From: Limihaloglobus sulfuriphilus
GTDB taxonomy: Bacteria; Planctomycetota; Phycisphaerae; Sedimentisphaerales; Sedimentisphaeraceae
Direction: 5' to 3'
Assembly: GCF_001999965.1 (NCBI RefSeq)
Contig: NZ_CP019646.1
Coordinates: 1,240,001 to 1,304,000 of the forward strand
DNA length: 64,000 nt
A program made the position numbers and the translations under genes. Each line of letters starts with the position of its first letter. Position 1 is the stretch's first letter. Below are positions 9,026 to 17,924 of the stretch, piece by piece. The notes beneath the pieces are model-generated. The model saw nothing but the letters and a program-made list of their open reading frames with translations. It was not told where the DNA came from and ran no database searches.

Positions 9026-9556
9026 CTATTGGCTTAGAAGTTTCGTAAATCTATCTAAATTTTCCTGGGACGTACTTAACAGCTTGTTAAGAAGCCGCCT
9101 TACCGCCGGAGTAGATACATGAGGGTCTCTAAGCAGCCCGCTGATCTCATCAATGCACAGCGTCTCCACATCTACAGCGGCACGGTAGGCATCTTCCAGA
9201 GACGCCGACCCACTCGATATGTAGCCGTGGTACATAGCAGAATAGCCCGGCAGTGAAAAACTGCCCGGAGCATTCGGATCTAAAGGAATATCCATGTCAT
9301 AACTGTCCATTAAGGAAGCAACCGCAGACATATTCCTTTTCTGGGCTACACTGGTGCTGGCAAAGACCTGCTTGTCCCATACTTTGAAAAATTCAAGATA
9401 TACGTCAAATCCCAGCTTGGACGTATTGATTGCGGTAGTGACTGCTTTGGATTCTGCTTCAGAAAGCGCACCACTTCCATAAACGTCAGTTGAAATTAAA
9501 GACATACATAAGCACAATAGTACATAAACTGTAATTTTAAGAGGTTTGAAACTCAT
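9026..9556 (-). CDS. Secreted hypothetical protein
   Basis: I do not recognise this 176-aa protein. It begins with a signal peptide (basic MSFKPLK, then ITVYVLLCLCMSLIS, cut probably after VYG), followed by a largely helical mature region of about 150 residues without cysteines. GAGG lies 7 bases before the ATG. It stands alone between tRNA-Pro and the divergent GxGYxYP gene. It is probably periplasmic or extracytoplasmic; no catalytic motif is visible. Confidence 0.7.
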   Translation of the reverse strand: MSFKPLKITVYVLLCLCMSLISTDVYGSGALSEAESKAVTTAINTSKLGFDVYLEFFKVWDKQVFASTSVAQKRNMSAVASLMDSYDMDIPLDPNAPGSFSLPGYSAMYHGYISSGSASLEDAYRAAVDVETLCIDEISGLLRDPHVSTPAVRRLLNKLLSTSQENLDRFTKLLSQ

Positions 9557-9958
9557 ATTATTACCTCATTTAAATAAAACTTTATTACAGTTTTGATACC
9601 CGAATCAATTATACAATAAAAAATCACAGATGTCAATCATAGAAATAAAATATTAAAACCAATAATTTTTAACAGGTTTCACCAACAGTTATCTCAACTC
9701 TTTGCTATTATTTATTACAGACGTAAAGTCTTTTTCAGCAAAGTCTTATAAGAGACACACAGGCTATCTACCTGCTGTCGGGCCAACGCGGCTAAAAAAA
9801 GTAAAGCCCAACTATCCATATCAGAATTTGTCACAAAAAAACTAAACCTGCCGCCAGTTTACTGTGAAACTAATTCTTTTATTTTCCGTACTTATTTGCA
9901 TTGTAAAGGTTCGGTAATTTTGTAGAATATGTGAACTTTATAAATGCTAATATTGTTT
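9557..9958. other. Gene-free stretch between divergent genes
   Basis: About 400 AT-rich bases between two divergently transcribed secreted-protein genes. It must hold both promoters. I find no coding frame, clear hairpin terminator or RNA family. Confidence 0.5.
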
Positions 9959-9970
9959 TAAGGATCTGCA

Positions 9971-12409
9971 ATGAAATTGTTAATAAAATTGTTTGCTTTT
10001 TGCTCACTTATTATTTTTTCGGGGTTTTCCGCAGCAGAAACACCCAAAATAGCTGTTTTAGTTGAAAAGGACATGATCAATTTTGCCGGCCAACCCACAC
10101 TCCTGCCTCACCGGATTAAGGATATACTGGCTGAGTACGGTATTGACAGCGTAGAAATTGATGTTCAAAAAATGGCAGACAAGAGTTATTTTAATACAGA
10201 TAATTTCACGATAATTATACTGGCCTACGGAAATGCTTTCCCGCTAACCGGTTATGAAAATCTAAGAGATTTTCATACTAACGGAGGCTGCCTTGTCGTC
10301 AATGGAATCCCATTTACCCACCCCGCAGAGAAAAAGAGAAACACCTGGCATGATTTAGGCCACATTGATTATGTCCATCACGACAAGAAAGGCATGGGCA
10401 CGGGCAACTTCGGCGACCCAGCCACCGCAATAAACGAACTCCGCATTGCAGAAAACAACCCTCTGGGGCTAAAAACACACACGCTTCCTAAAATCAACCA
10501 GTGGGTACAGCATCTTCGTGTTGACACTCTCGCAAAGGAAGATGAGGTTATTCCTATTGTCGAAACTCGTCTCGGTGCCGAGAAATGGGCGCCGGCAACT
10601 GCGATCATAAAACATGAATGCCCTATGTTCAAAGGAGCGATGACTTTATGGCTGGGACAGACCGCAAATCAGCTTCATGAAAAAGACTACTACTTCCTCA
10701 GGCAGACACTTGCCCGCGGCGCAGCCTACATGCTGCGGGAAAAAAGTCATATCAGTGAAGACCAGTACAAAGCTGTATTAACAAAAGTTGACGGCGAAGA
10801 TGCACCGTCACAGTCTGAAAACAATCTTACTCCATATAAAGAGCCAAGGCCGTGGGGCAATACATTTTTACCTAAATCCAAAAAACCGGCAGAGCATATT
10901 CTTGCCGTCGATATTGATACACTCCGGGCAGACGAGCGTATCGCTCTGGCATGTCTTCAGGGGCTTACCAGCCGCGAAAGACCGCAAATATGGCTGAGCC
11001 TATCAGAAGAGAACGGGGACTTCTGGCTTGATGTACACAAGAAAAAAGGCTATATCGATTCATTTGAGTACGTTAAAGACTGGAAAAGCCTTTTCAAAAA
11101 ATTCTCCGCCAGTTTTAAAGGCGGCATAATACCCGATGATAAACTTTACCGCGGCAATATCATCGCGGCTAACGCCGCGGCGTGTGAAGACTTTATAATT
11201 GTAAACGAGCTTATTGCCGAGGAACTGAATATAGACATCAAAATGGATCTTCGGGGGAAATTCGAGACCTATGCCGAGGGAATGAGCTGGGTCTGGAACA
11301 ACTACTCAGACCAGCTTAGCAGGCATCTTTGCGATGTCATCCACGAGAGCCGCTTTCAAAACACAGCCTTTGCCTATGATATACAATGGAAAGCATTGAT
11401 GTTCTGGATTGCCGGCCCCAAAGATGCTGTTCTGCCGGGCGCTGACCCAATAGCCGAAACACAGGTAATGGAGCGTATATTCGCAGAAACCGCGCCAAAC
11501 ACAGCTATGCTCGGATTCCCCTGGAACGGTGAAGGCGTCGGCCTCGGAGAGGTCGGAGGCACGAGTTTTTGCGGCGGTTTCGGCAAGAGCCTGGTCTGTA
11601 CCGACCATCTGCCAAACCTCTGCATTACAAGCGGTGTTGTAACCGGCCCTCTAAAGCAGCGGAAACAGCCGCCTGCTCCAAAACTCGAAAATGACAAGAT
11701 TTACATATCGCTTGTATGCTCAGACGGAGACAATCAGAATCTCTGGCTGACCTATTTCAAAAATTACGTGGAAGACAAACACTATGGCGATTTTCCGTTT
11801 TCTTTCGGCATGGGGCCTGCCATTTATGACCTCCAGCCCGCTGTAGCACAATGGTATTACGAAAATGCCGCCCCGACAACCGAATTTATATCTGACGTTT
11901 CGGGAATCGGATACATGCGGCCGGACGATTATGCTTTAAGATTTGCAGACAAAACCGGCGTTTACGAGGGATTCTTGGACTGGACAGGCAAATACCTTAA
12001 ATTAACTGACATGAAGACTCTTCGCACAGTCGGCGGCGGAGACGAGAGCCTTCGTACATACATAAATCATCTCGACTTCATGCATTCGGTATTTGCTGAT
12101 ATGGGCAGGTATTCAGGCTTCAGCGGCTATGAAAATCTCACTTACACGCTTGATAATATGCCGGTTTTCAGATGCCATACTACGTGGGACAAAGGCCCAA
12201 AAGGATTTATTGAAGATGTCAGGCAGCAGGTAGGAGACCACCGCCCTGCATTTGTAAACGCTATGGCTCACTGCTGGACGCTTGAATCGATTAGTATTGC
12301 CAAACGAGATTTCGTCGATCAGATGGATGAAGACATGGTACTTGTTACTCCTTCTCAACTCGCTGACTTGTACTCGCAGCATAAACAGTCAGACGCCGTC
12401 AAAGAGTAA
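9971..12409 (+). CDS. Secreted GxGYxYP-family protein (putative glycoside hydrolase)
   Basis: An 812-aa exported protein with a signal peptide (residues 1-22, ending FSGFSAAE) and a TAAGGA ribosome site 7 bases upstream. Residues about 25-260 form a glutamine-amidotransferase/ThuA-like flavodoxin-type domain (PKIAVLVEKD, FTIIILAYGNAFPL, GGCLVVNGIPF). From about residue 300 it follows the GxGYxYP family: EHILAVDIDTLRADERIALACLQGL resembles its N-terminal domain, and ISLVCSDGDNQNLW plus DVSGIGYMRPDDY its C-terminal domain; the signature is read here as GIGYMRP. Such proteins are predicted glycoside hydrolases, common in planctomycetes and Bacteroidetes, without a settled substrate. Its role in polysaccharide breakdown is inferred from family and from the neighbouring glycosidase remnant. 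Confidence 0.8.
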   Translation: MKLLIKLFAFCSLIIFSGFSAAETPKIAVLVEKDMINFAGQPTLLPHRIKDILAEYGIDSVEIDVQKMADKSYFNTDNFTIIILAYGNAFPLTGYENLRDFHTNGGCLVVNGIPFTHPAEKKRNTWHDLGHIDYVHHDKKGMGTGNFGDPATAINELRIAENNPLGLKTHTLPKINQWVQHLRVDTLAKEDEVIPIVETRLGAEKWAPATAIIKHECPMFKGAMTLWLGQTANQLHEKDYYFLRQTLARGAAYMLREKSHISEDQYKAVLTKVDGEDAPSQSENNLTPYKEPRPWGNTFLPKSKKPAEHILAVDIDTLRADERIALACLQGLTSRERPQIWLSLSEENGDFWLDVHKKKGYIDSFEYVKDWKSLFKKFSASFKGGIIPDDKLYRGNIIAANAAACEDFIIVNELIAEELNIDIKMDLRGKFETYAEGMSWVWNNYSDQLSRHLCDVIHESRFQNTAFAYDIQWKALMFWIAGPKDAVLPGADPIAETQVMERIFAETAPNTAMLGFPWNGEGVGLGEVGGTSFCGGFGKSLVCTDHLPNLCITSGVVTGPLKQRKQPPAPKLENDKIYISLVCSDGDNQNLWLTYFKNYVEDKHYGDFPFSFGMGPAIYDLQPAVAQWYYENAAPTTEFISDVSGIGYMRPDDYALRFADKTGVYEGFLDWTGKYLKLTDMKTLRTVGGGDESLRTYINHLDFMHSVFADMGRYSGFSGYENLTYTLDNMPVFRCHTTWDKGPKGFIEDVRQQVGDHRPAFVNAMAHCWTLESISIAKRDFVDQMDEDMVLVTPSQLADLYSQHKQSDAVKE

Positions 12410-12468
12410 ACCATAAGGAAATAGCTATATTGAGCTAAGAACGCACTTGCCGCCTGGGTGTAAGCGGT

Positions 12469-12924
12469 TTAGCCTGAAATCTCTTTTACAGCTTCTTCGT
12501 CTTTTATGAGCGATTCTGCCGGCAGTTTCAGCGGCGACCAAAGCACAGCGGTAACCAATAAATCCGCTGCCCCGGCAACGGCAACGACAAAAATACCGAC
12601 TAACTGAATCCAGCCGGCACTCGACTCATATATCCAGTATGGTGAAACAAACGTAACCGCGGCAAGGATTGTAACAAGGTATGTGAAAAACCGCAATGCC
12701 GCTGCGAATCTGCCCGACTTCAAGCGGCCTCTTTGGGGCATAAGCCGAACATGGAAGTTTCTGCAAAGCCAAACCGCCGCGAAAAAAGCAATAACAATGA
12801 ATATTCGCTTGATAAAAACCGCTTCAACGGTATCTGACACTGCTATTCCGAGCAGAGATGCTGTAAGGGCTGCGTAATTGAAAGCCAGGAACAGAATGAA
12901 AATTTTGTTTTTATCAATTTTCAT
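12469..12924 (-). CDS. Small integral membrane protein, unknown
   Basis: A 151-aa protein with four hydrophobic segments (about residues 9-29, 36-53, 78-97 and 106-128) and a short acidic C-terminus (KDEEAVKEISG). I do not recognise a family. It converges on the GxGYxYP gene with 59 bases between them and precedes kdsA on the same strand by 85 bases. No strong ribosome site is seen at the ATG. The hydrophobic pattern is regular enough to support a real gene. Confidence 0.6.
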   Translation of the reverse strand: MKIDKNKIFILFLAFNYAALTASLLGIAVSDTVEAVFIKRIFIVIAFFAAVWLCRNFHVRLMPQRGRLKSGRFAAALRFFTYLVTILAAVTFVSPYWIYESSAGWIQLVGIFVVAVAGAADLLVTAVLWSPLKLPAESLIKDEEAVKEISG

Positions 12925-13009
12925 ATTCTTGCCAAAAAGCTAAACGAGAACAGAGACCGCTTAATAAGACATCTAATTTGCGTAATAACAGATAATTATG
13001 CAATTAAAC

Positions 13010-13831
13010 TTAACTTCTGATCAAACTGAAAATATCTCTGCATTTTTTCACCGTATCTTCTACCCATTCCAGCGGCATCATACAGGCAGAGTCGCAAAGT
13101 GCCTCATCAGGCCGCGGATGAATTTCTATGAACAGGGCATTTGCCCCTGCCGCAACAGCCGCTTTTGCCAGAATCGGTGCCTTCTCGCGGGCTCCGGCAC
13201 TTGAATTCCCCAGTCCCCCCGGCATTTGTGTGCTGTGAGTAGCATCGAATATGACCGGATACCCCAACGACTGCATATCAGCTATGGCCCCCATGTCATT
13301 GACCAGGCGGTTGTAGCCGAAAAAGCTGCCCCTTTCACAAAGCAGAATTTTCTTTGTTCCGGACTCCTGCAATTTTCCCACCACGTTGGCCATTTCGGCC
13401 GGTGAGACAAACTGCCCCTTTTTCACACTGACTGGTTTACCCGTTTCTGCGCAGGCGGCCAGCAGATCTGTCTGGCGGCAGAGAAATGCAGGAATCTGAA
13501 GCAGATCGACAGCTTCACCGCATGGAGCCGCCTGAGACGGCTCATGAACATCGGTCATTACACTCAAGCCGGTATGCTCTCTGAGATCTTTAAGAATTCT
13601 CAGCCCCTTTTCAAGGCCCGGCCCCCGGAAACTGTGAATACTTGTGCGGTTTGCCTTGTCAAAGCTCGCTTTAAAAATAAATTTTACGCCCGTAGATTCT
13701 CGCAAATCCACAAGCCGATCAGCTATCTCAAGGCAAAGATCCCTGCTTTCTATAACACATGGACCGGTCATAACGAAAAACGGCTGATCCAGGCCTACGG
13801 GTATATCATTGATATTGAACAAGACGCTCAT
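13010..13831 (-). CDS. kdsA: 3-deoxy-D-manno-octulosonate 8-phosphate synthase
   Basis: Condenses phosphoenolpyruvate with arabinose 5-phosphate to Kdo-8-phosphate, the committed step to the Kdo of LPS. Family motifs in order are: MTGPCVIES, KASFDKANRTS, FRGPG, MTDVHE, LLQIPAFLCRQTDLL, VKKGQFVSP, FDATHSTQ and MPGG. The Cys in GPCVIES, His in DATHS, Glu in FIEIHP and Asp in PDEALCDSA match the metal ligands of the metal-dependent class (Aquifex type), rather than the Asn-containing E. coli type. The ATG at 13831 is preferred over the TTG 12 bases earlier. At 273 aa it is the normal size. The gene implies a Kdo-containing LPS and hence an outer membrane. Confidence 0.95.
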   Translation of the reverse strand: MSVLFNINDIPVGLDQPFFVMTGPCVIESRDLCLEIADRLVDLRESTGVKFIFKASFDKANRTSIHSFRGPGLEKGLRILKDLREHTGLSVMTDVHEPSQAAPCGEAVDLLQIPAFLCRQTDLLAACAETGKPVSVKKGQFVSPAEMANVVGKLQESGTKKILLCERGSFFGYNRLVNDMGAIADMQSLGYPVIFDATHSTQMPGGLGNSSAGAREKAPILAKAAVAAGANALFIEIHPRPDEALCDSACMMPLEWVEDTVKKCRDIFSLIRS

Positions 13832-14101
13832 AAAAATTTCCAAAAAGTGATAAAATAAATATAATGTAGAAAAACCGAATAAACAATTTAAGTGTATTTA
13901 TGTTAATTACTTGCGATTGTAATTGCAATACAAATAAAGATTTTGTGATTCAAAATACGGATTGACAAAAGAATGCCAGGCGTGGAAAACTTTTGTATTT
14001 TTTTAATAAGTCTTTATCAAATAGATGTTTATTGTTATTTTAGTGATACAGTGATAAATTAAGTCTGCAATAACCTGTTTGTTTAATTATTTAGATCAAA
14101 G

Positions 14102-15215
14102 ATGAAAATTCTCGCAATAGAGCCATACTATGGCGGCAGCCATAAAGCCTTTCTTGACGGTTGGATTGCCAACAGCCGCCATGACTGGCATGTCATGGGG
14201 CTTGGTCCGCACAAATGGAAATGGCGAATGAGAGGTGCCGCGGTCACATTTGCCCGGCAGCTTAAAAACTTACCCGCAAAATCCATTGATTTTGACATAA
14301 TATTCTGCAGCAGTATGCTGAATCTTGCTGAGTTTCTCGGCCTGGCGAGACAAGAGATACAAAATATACCCGCCCTTCTTTATTTTCGAAAACCAGATTA
14401 CATATCCATACCGATTTGAAGATGAACGCGATTATCAGTTTGGAATCACAAATATTACAAGCACACTGGCGGCAGATTTTGTATGGTTCAACTCAGAATT
14501 TCACCGCAAAGATTTTCTTCAGGGAGCAGTCAAAATGCTTCGAAAAATGCCGGACAACCGGTTTATCCGGGAATTTGAAGAAAAAATGTCTCAAAGCACT
14601 GTGGAGCACCTTGGCACTTCTATCGCCGAATATGATCACAGTCAGCCTGAAAGCAGTGAGCCTTTAAGGATTTTATGGTCCGCCAGATGGGAACACGACA
14701 AAAATCCGGAAGATTTTTTCGCGGCAATAGATATGCTCAATAAAACAGACACGCCCTTTGAACTTGCTGTCATAGGCCAGTCTTTTAGAGATGTTCCGGA
14801 AATCTTTGCCGCGGCAAAAGAGAAATACTCAGACAGGATTAAATTCTGGGGACACATCAGCGATCCTTCAGAGTACGCAAAGGTGCTAAGCTGGGCGGAT
14901 GTTTTCGTTTCGACAGCAATGCATGAATTTTTTGGACTTGGCTGTGTGGAATCGGCTCTTGCCGGCGGTTATCCCATTTTGCCCCAGCGACTTGCGTACC
15001 CTGAGCTTTTCAGGGCTGATATCGGGGAAAATAAACGGGACTTTTTTTATGACGGCTCACCAAAAATGCTCGCAAAACGTTTAGAAAAATTAGCGAAAGC
15101 AAAAAAGAACGGCTGTATCTGGAACGGCTCGCCGCAAAGAGTTAAAGATATGCTTAAAAGGTTCTTATGGGAAAACCGAGCCCCGAAGCTCGACGATAAA
15201 ATTGAATGTCTTTAA
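14102..15215 (+). pseudogene. tRNA-queuosine alpha-mannosyltransferase homologue with a frameshift
   Basis: The N-terminus (MKILAIEPYYGGSHKAFLDGW, then HKWKWRMRGAA) is that of the DUF3524/GTDC1 family, whose animal member mannosylates queuosine in tRNA-Asp. Frame one stops at 14417-14419; the family sequence continues in another frame from about 14388 (ENQITYPYRFEDERDYQFG, then a GT-B nucleotide-sugar domain with LRILWSARWEHDKNP and HEFFGLGCVESALAGG). The break falls at TATTTTC|GAAAAC (14381-14393), where relatives have Y-F-H-E-N: two bases of the His codon appear missing. A +1 slip at TTT-C would restore the frame but lose the conserved His. The rest is undamaged, so the break is either recent, a sequence error, or less likely recoding. 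Confidence 0.82.
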
Positions 15216-15342
15216 TTACAAAACTGACACAAAACAAATAAATATTGTAACAATCCTGTAAAGTGGAGAATATATATAGGCAAACAGCATTAGAGCTTTG
15301 ATGCCAAAAATTAATATCTACACTTTTTAGAAAGGTCAAGAA

Positions 15343-16263
15343 ATGAAACCTGCATTATTTATTGTATGTTCTTTACTTACATGTGTTTTATGTATTTCGG
15401 CACCATTGGAGAAAAACCATGTTCCTGCGGACTCACGGTGGGTTGTCCATGCCGACCTGGAACGGCTCAGGGGAAGCGAAATATGGAGTCTGGCTATCAA
15501 TGAATTTTCAGAAAAACACCAGAAAAAAATTGATGCAATTACAAAAGCCATTGGCAGTGACCCGACAACTGATTTTACAGGCATAACCGTTTACGGTTTA
15601 GACGAAGAGCAGGAAAACGCTGTGGCACTTATCTACGCCCGCTACAACAAGGAAAAGCTGATCTCAATTCTCGAAGAAAATGAAAAATACAACCAGGGCG
15701 CCTACAGAGATTATACGCTTTACCACTGGCTTGATGACAAAACAGATCATATTAAGACTGGAATATTCGCTCTGGATGATCTTATAGTAATATCAGACAG
15801 CCAAAAACAGGTTGAGGATTTTATTGATCTGCTCCATAATGAAAAAGATTCTCTCGAAACCATCTCGGCAGCCCCTCTGGCCATACTAGCTTCTAAAACC
15901 GAAAATCCGATATTGCTGGTCGCGGCGGTCGAACTCTCAACAATCAGCCGAGGGAAGACCAACAGAGCAATCGCCCAGAACTCTAAACAGATGCTGATGA
16001 CCCTAAACGAGACTGACCAGAACGTATATTTAGATATCGCTCTTGAAGCTAATTCTCTGCCGGCCGCAGAACAGATAAAAGAGGTTGTATCCGGCATTAA
16101 ATCTTTTATAAACCTCCGACACAGCCAAAATCCGGATGTTATCTCACTGCTTGAAAAGACTCAGGTACAACTGGTTGGAGAACTGGTAACAATACGGTTT
16201 GATTATCCATCAGCAGATATTTTTGATATGATGATGAATAATTGCAAATTTATGAATAAGTAG
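15343..16263 (+). CDS. Secreted hypothetical protein upstream of an ECF sigma gene
   Basis: A 306-aa protein with a signal peptide (MKPALFIVCSLLTCVLCISA) and AAAGG 7 bases upstream. The mature part starts HVPADSRWVVHADLERL and alternates predicted strands and helices; its phrases (WVVHADLE, GITVYGLDEEQENAVALIYAR, ALDDLIVISDS) recall large planctomycete secreted proteins of the DUF3352-like type, but I cannot name the family firmly. The gene lies 14-32 bases before an ECF sigma factor and a membrane protein in the same direction, suggesting one operon. It may be the extracytoplasmic member of a signalling set or simply its target. Confidence 0.7.
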   Translation: MKPALFIVCSLLTCVLCISAPLEKNHVPADSRWVVHADLERLRGSEIWSLAINEFSEKHQKKIDAITKAIGSDPTTDFTGITVYGLDEEQENAVALIYARYNKEKLISILEENEKYNQGAYRDYTLYHWLDDKTDHIKTGIFALDDLIVISDSQKQVEDFIDLLHNEKDSLETISAAPLAILASKTENPILLVAAVELSTISRGKTNRAIAQNSKQMLMTLNETDQNVYLDIALEANSLPAAEQIKEVVSGIKSFINLRHSQNPDVISLLEKTQVQLVGELVTIRFDYPSADIFDMMMNNCKFMNK

Positions 16264-16277
16264 TTAATTGTTACTCA

Positions 16278-16865
16278 ATGCAAAATCATTGTGACATGAC
16301 AGACAAACAGCTGGCCCGTGCCGCCGCCAACGGTGACCGGGCCGCTTTTGATGAAATCATGAACCGCTACCTCCGAAGAATTACAATGTACGCAGCGGCA
16401 AGGACCAACAACATTCACGATGCAGAGGACATAGCACAGGACACTTTTCTTCGGTTGTTACAATATATTGACACGTTTGACGATAAATATCCTTTCCACA
16501 CATGGCTCTTTACCATAGCCTACAGAGTAACAATTTCCAATTATAGCAAAAAACGAACAGTGAGCCTGGCTGATGTTTCGGTTTCAGATTTAATCTCTAA
16601 TCAAGATGAATCACCAGATAACGACTGGATATGGGGTGCCGCCAGAAAAATCGGCAATGAAAGTTTTACAGTCTTGTGGCTTTATTATAAGGAAGAAATG
16701 AGCACAGCACAAATAGCCAAAGTCATGAACAGAACACATGTATGGGTGCGGGTTTCATTGCACAGAAGCAGAAACAAACTGGCTACAATATTAAAAAACG
16801 CCAAGGCAGATAATTCCGGCCAAAAATGGTGCGTCAAAAAAAAGGTTAGCGTCGAAAGGATTTAG
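16278..16865 (+). CDS. ECF-type RNA polymerase sigma factor
   Basis: A 195-aa sigma-70 family factor of group 4. The region 2 core is visible as GDRAAFDEIMNRY...DAEDIAQDTFLRLL (about residues 18-62) and FHTWLFTIAYRVTISNY. Region 4 has a helix-turn-helix (MSTAQIAKVMNRTHVWVRVSLHRSRNKL, about 140-170), with W-V-R-V-S in place of the usual VKSRLxRAR. The start is uncertain: ATG at 16278 or at 16296 (MTDKQLARAAANG), neither with a good ribosome site, so it may be translated by coupling. The next gene, with one membrane span, starts 2 bases after the stop and is the likely anti-sigma partner. Confidence 0.9.
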   Translation: MQNHCDMTDKQLARAAANGDRAAFDEIMNRYLRRITMYAAARTNNIHDAEDIAQDTFLRLLQYIDTFDDKYPFHTWLFTIAYRVTISNYSKKRTVSLADVSVSDLISNQDESPDNDWIWGAARKIGNESFTVLWLYYKEEMSTAQIAKVMNRTHVWVRVSLHRSRNKLATILKNAKADNSGQKWCVKKKVSVERI

Positions 16866-16867
16866 TC

Positions 16868-17350
16868 ATGTTTTCCAAAAACAGGGCAATCGAACAGATT
16901 GAAAAACAGCTTAGAGAAAAAGGGCCTCAGATACCAGAGCACACACTCGAAAGGATTCGCAGCAGAGCAGTACAAAGGTACCTTGATGAAACTGATTTTA
17001 CAGAAAATTCTGTTTCTTATCCGCACAAATCCTTTCAATTGCGATACGGGATGACGGCGGCAGCAATATTGTTAATTGCTGTCTTAGCTGTATTTATACA
17101 TTCTAAACATACAGAGGCCAGAGCCCGTGATATAGCCGCGGAGACCTTCACGGGTCTCTCCATACATTTCAGAGACCGGCTCTCAACCATTACCGGTTCT
17201 CCTGAATTTATCGTTAAACATGAATTAGACCAGATACAGCAGGATCTGCGAGGTACCGTAAATTTAATATTGGACTGCATCCCCGGCCAAATACCCCTTG
17301 AAGCATCTGAATCCGGCGCCCAGATGACAAATAATAATTCTAAGCCTTGA
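16868..17350 (+). CDS. Single-pass membrane protein, probable anti-sigma factor
   Basis: A 160-aa protein starting 2 bases after the sigma gene, with AAAGGA upstream. The N-terminal 58 residues are charged and helical (cytoplasmic side), followed by one membrane span (YGMTAAAILLIAVLAVFIHS, about residues 58-78) and an outer part of about 80 residues. It lacks the HxxxCxxC zinc motif of classical ZAS anti-sigma factors. Size, topology and position make an anti-sigma role likely, but this rests on context; the sequence itself is not recognised. Confidence 0.7.
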   Translation: MFSKNRAIEQIEKQLREKGPQIPEHTLERIRSRAVQRYLDETDFTENSVSYPHKSFQLRYGMTAAAILLIAVLAVFIHSKHTEARARDIAAETFTGLSIHFRDRLSTITGSPEFIVKHELDQIQQDLRGTVNLILDCIPGQIPLEASESGAQMTNNNSKP

Positions 17351-17416
17351 TTTATCTCCTTTACAATGGTATGATTTATTATTGAATTATATATTGTATT
17401 AGTGATGGAGATACTA

Positions 17417-17836
17417 ATGGCAAAAATAGAATGGGACAACAGCCTTTCAACGGGCGTTGAATTTATAGACGAGCAGCACAAAATGCTGCTGGAAAAAATT
17501 AATGACATTTCCAAAGCCGTCGAGGCGGACAGAGGCCCGGAGAAGATCGGAGATATGCTGGATTTTCTGCTTGAATACTCTGATTTTCATTTTAACGCAG
17601 AAGAGTCCCACATGCGTGAAATGGCGTATCCCGACCTTGAAGCCCACCGGCAGCAGCATAAAGAGTTTGTCGAGACAATAAAGGAACTTATCAGGGATTT
17701 TCTTGAAGACGGGCCAACGCGTGAACTGGCGGAAGCTGTCAACACTATGCTTGTCAACTGGCTGCGAAAACACATAAAGACTGTTGACGCCAAACTCGCC
17801 GTTTTTCTCAATGAAAAGGGTCTGGGCAGGCAATAA
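17417..17836 (+). CDS. Bacteriohemerythrin
   Basis: A 139-aa four-helix oxygen-binding protein with a non-haem di-iron centre. Ligand motifs can be read in order: DEQHKML, DFHFNAEESHM, HRQQHKEF and WLRKHIKTVD, matching the HxxxE and HxxxH spacing of the family. The ATG at 17417 is chosen because GGAG lies 6 bases upstream and the family starts AKIEWDNSLSTGV; upstream GTG/ATG codons would remove that ribosome site. It probably stores, delivers or scavenges oxygen, which fits an anaerobe or microaerophile. It follows the sigma operon by 66 bases and may be separate. Confidence 0.93.
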   Translation: MAKIEWDNSLSTGVEFIDEQHKMLLEKINDISKAVEADRGPEKIGDMLDFLLEYSDFHFNAEESHMREMAYPDLEAHRQQHKEFVETIKELIRDFLEDGPTRELAEAVNTMLVNWLRKHIKTVDAKLAVFLNEKGLGRQ

Positions 17837-17924
17837 TTCATCCTGCCAAACCCGCTTTTCTATAAATTGAGATTATGCGAGATAATTGCATAACAGCGAT
17901 TCAGAGCAACAAGGCCCTAAAAAG

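Noticed and set aside
14325-15215. A separate 296-aa glycosyltransferase gene starting at 14325
   Set aside because: Its first 20 codons are out-of-frame sequence of the upstream part; homology shows one gene broken by a frameshift near 14387.
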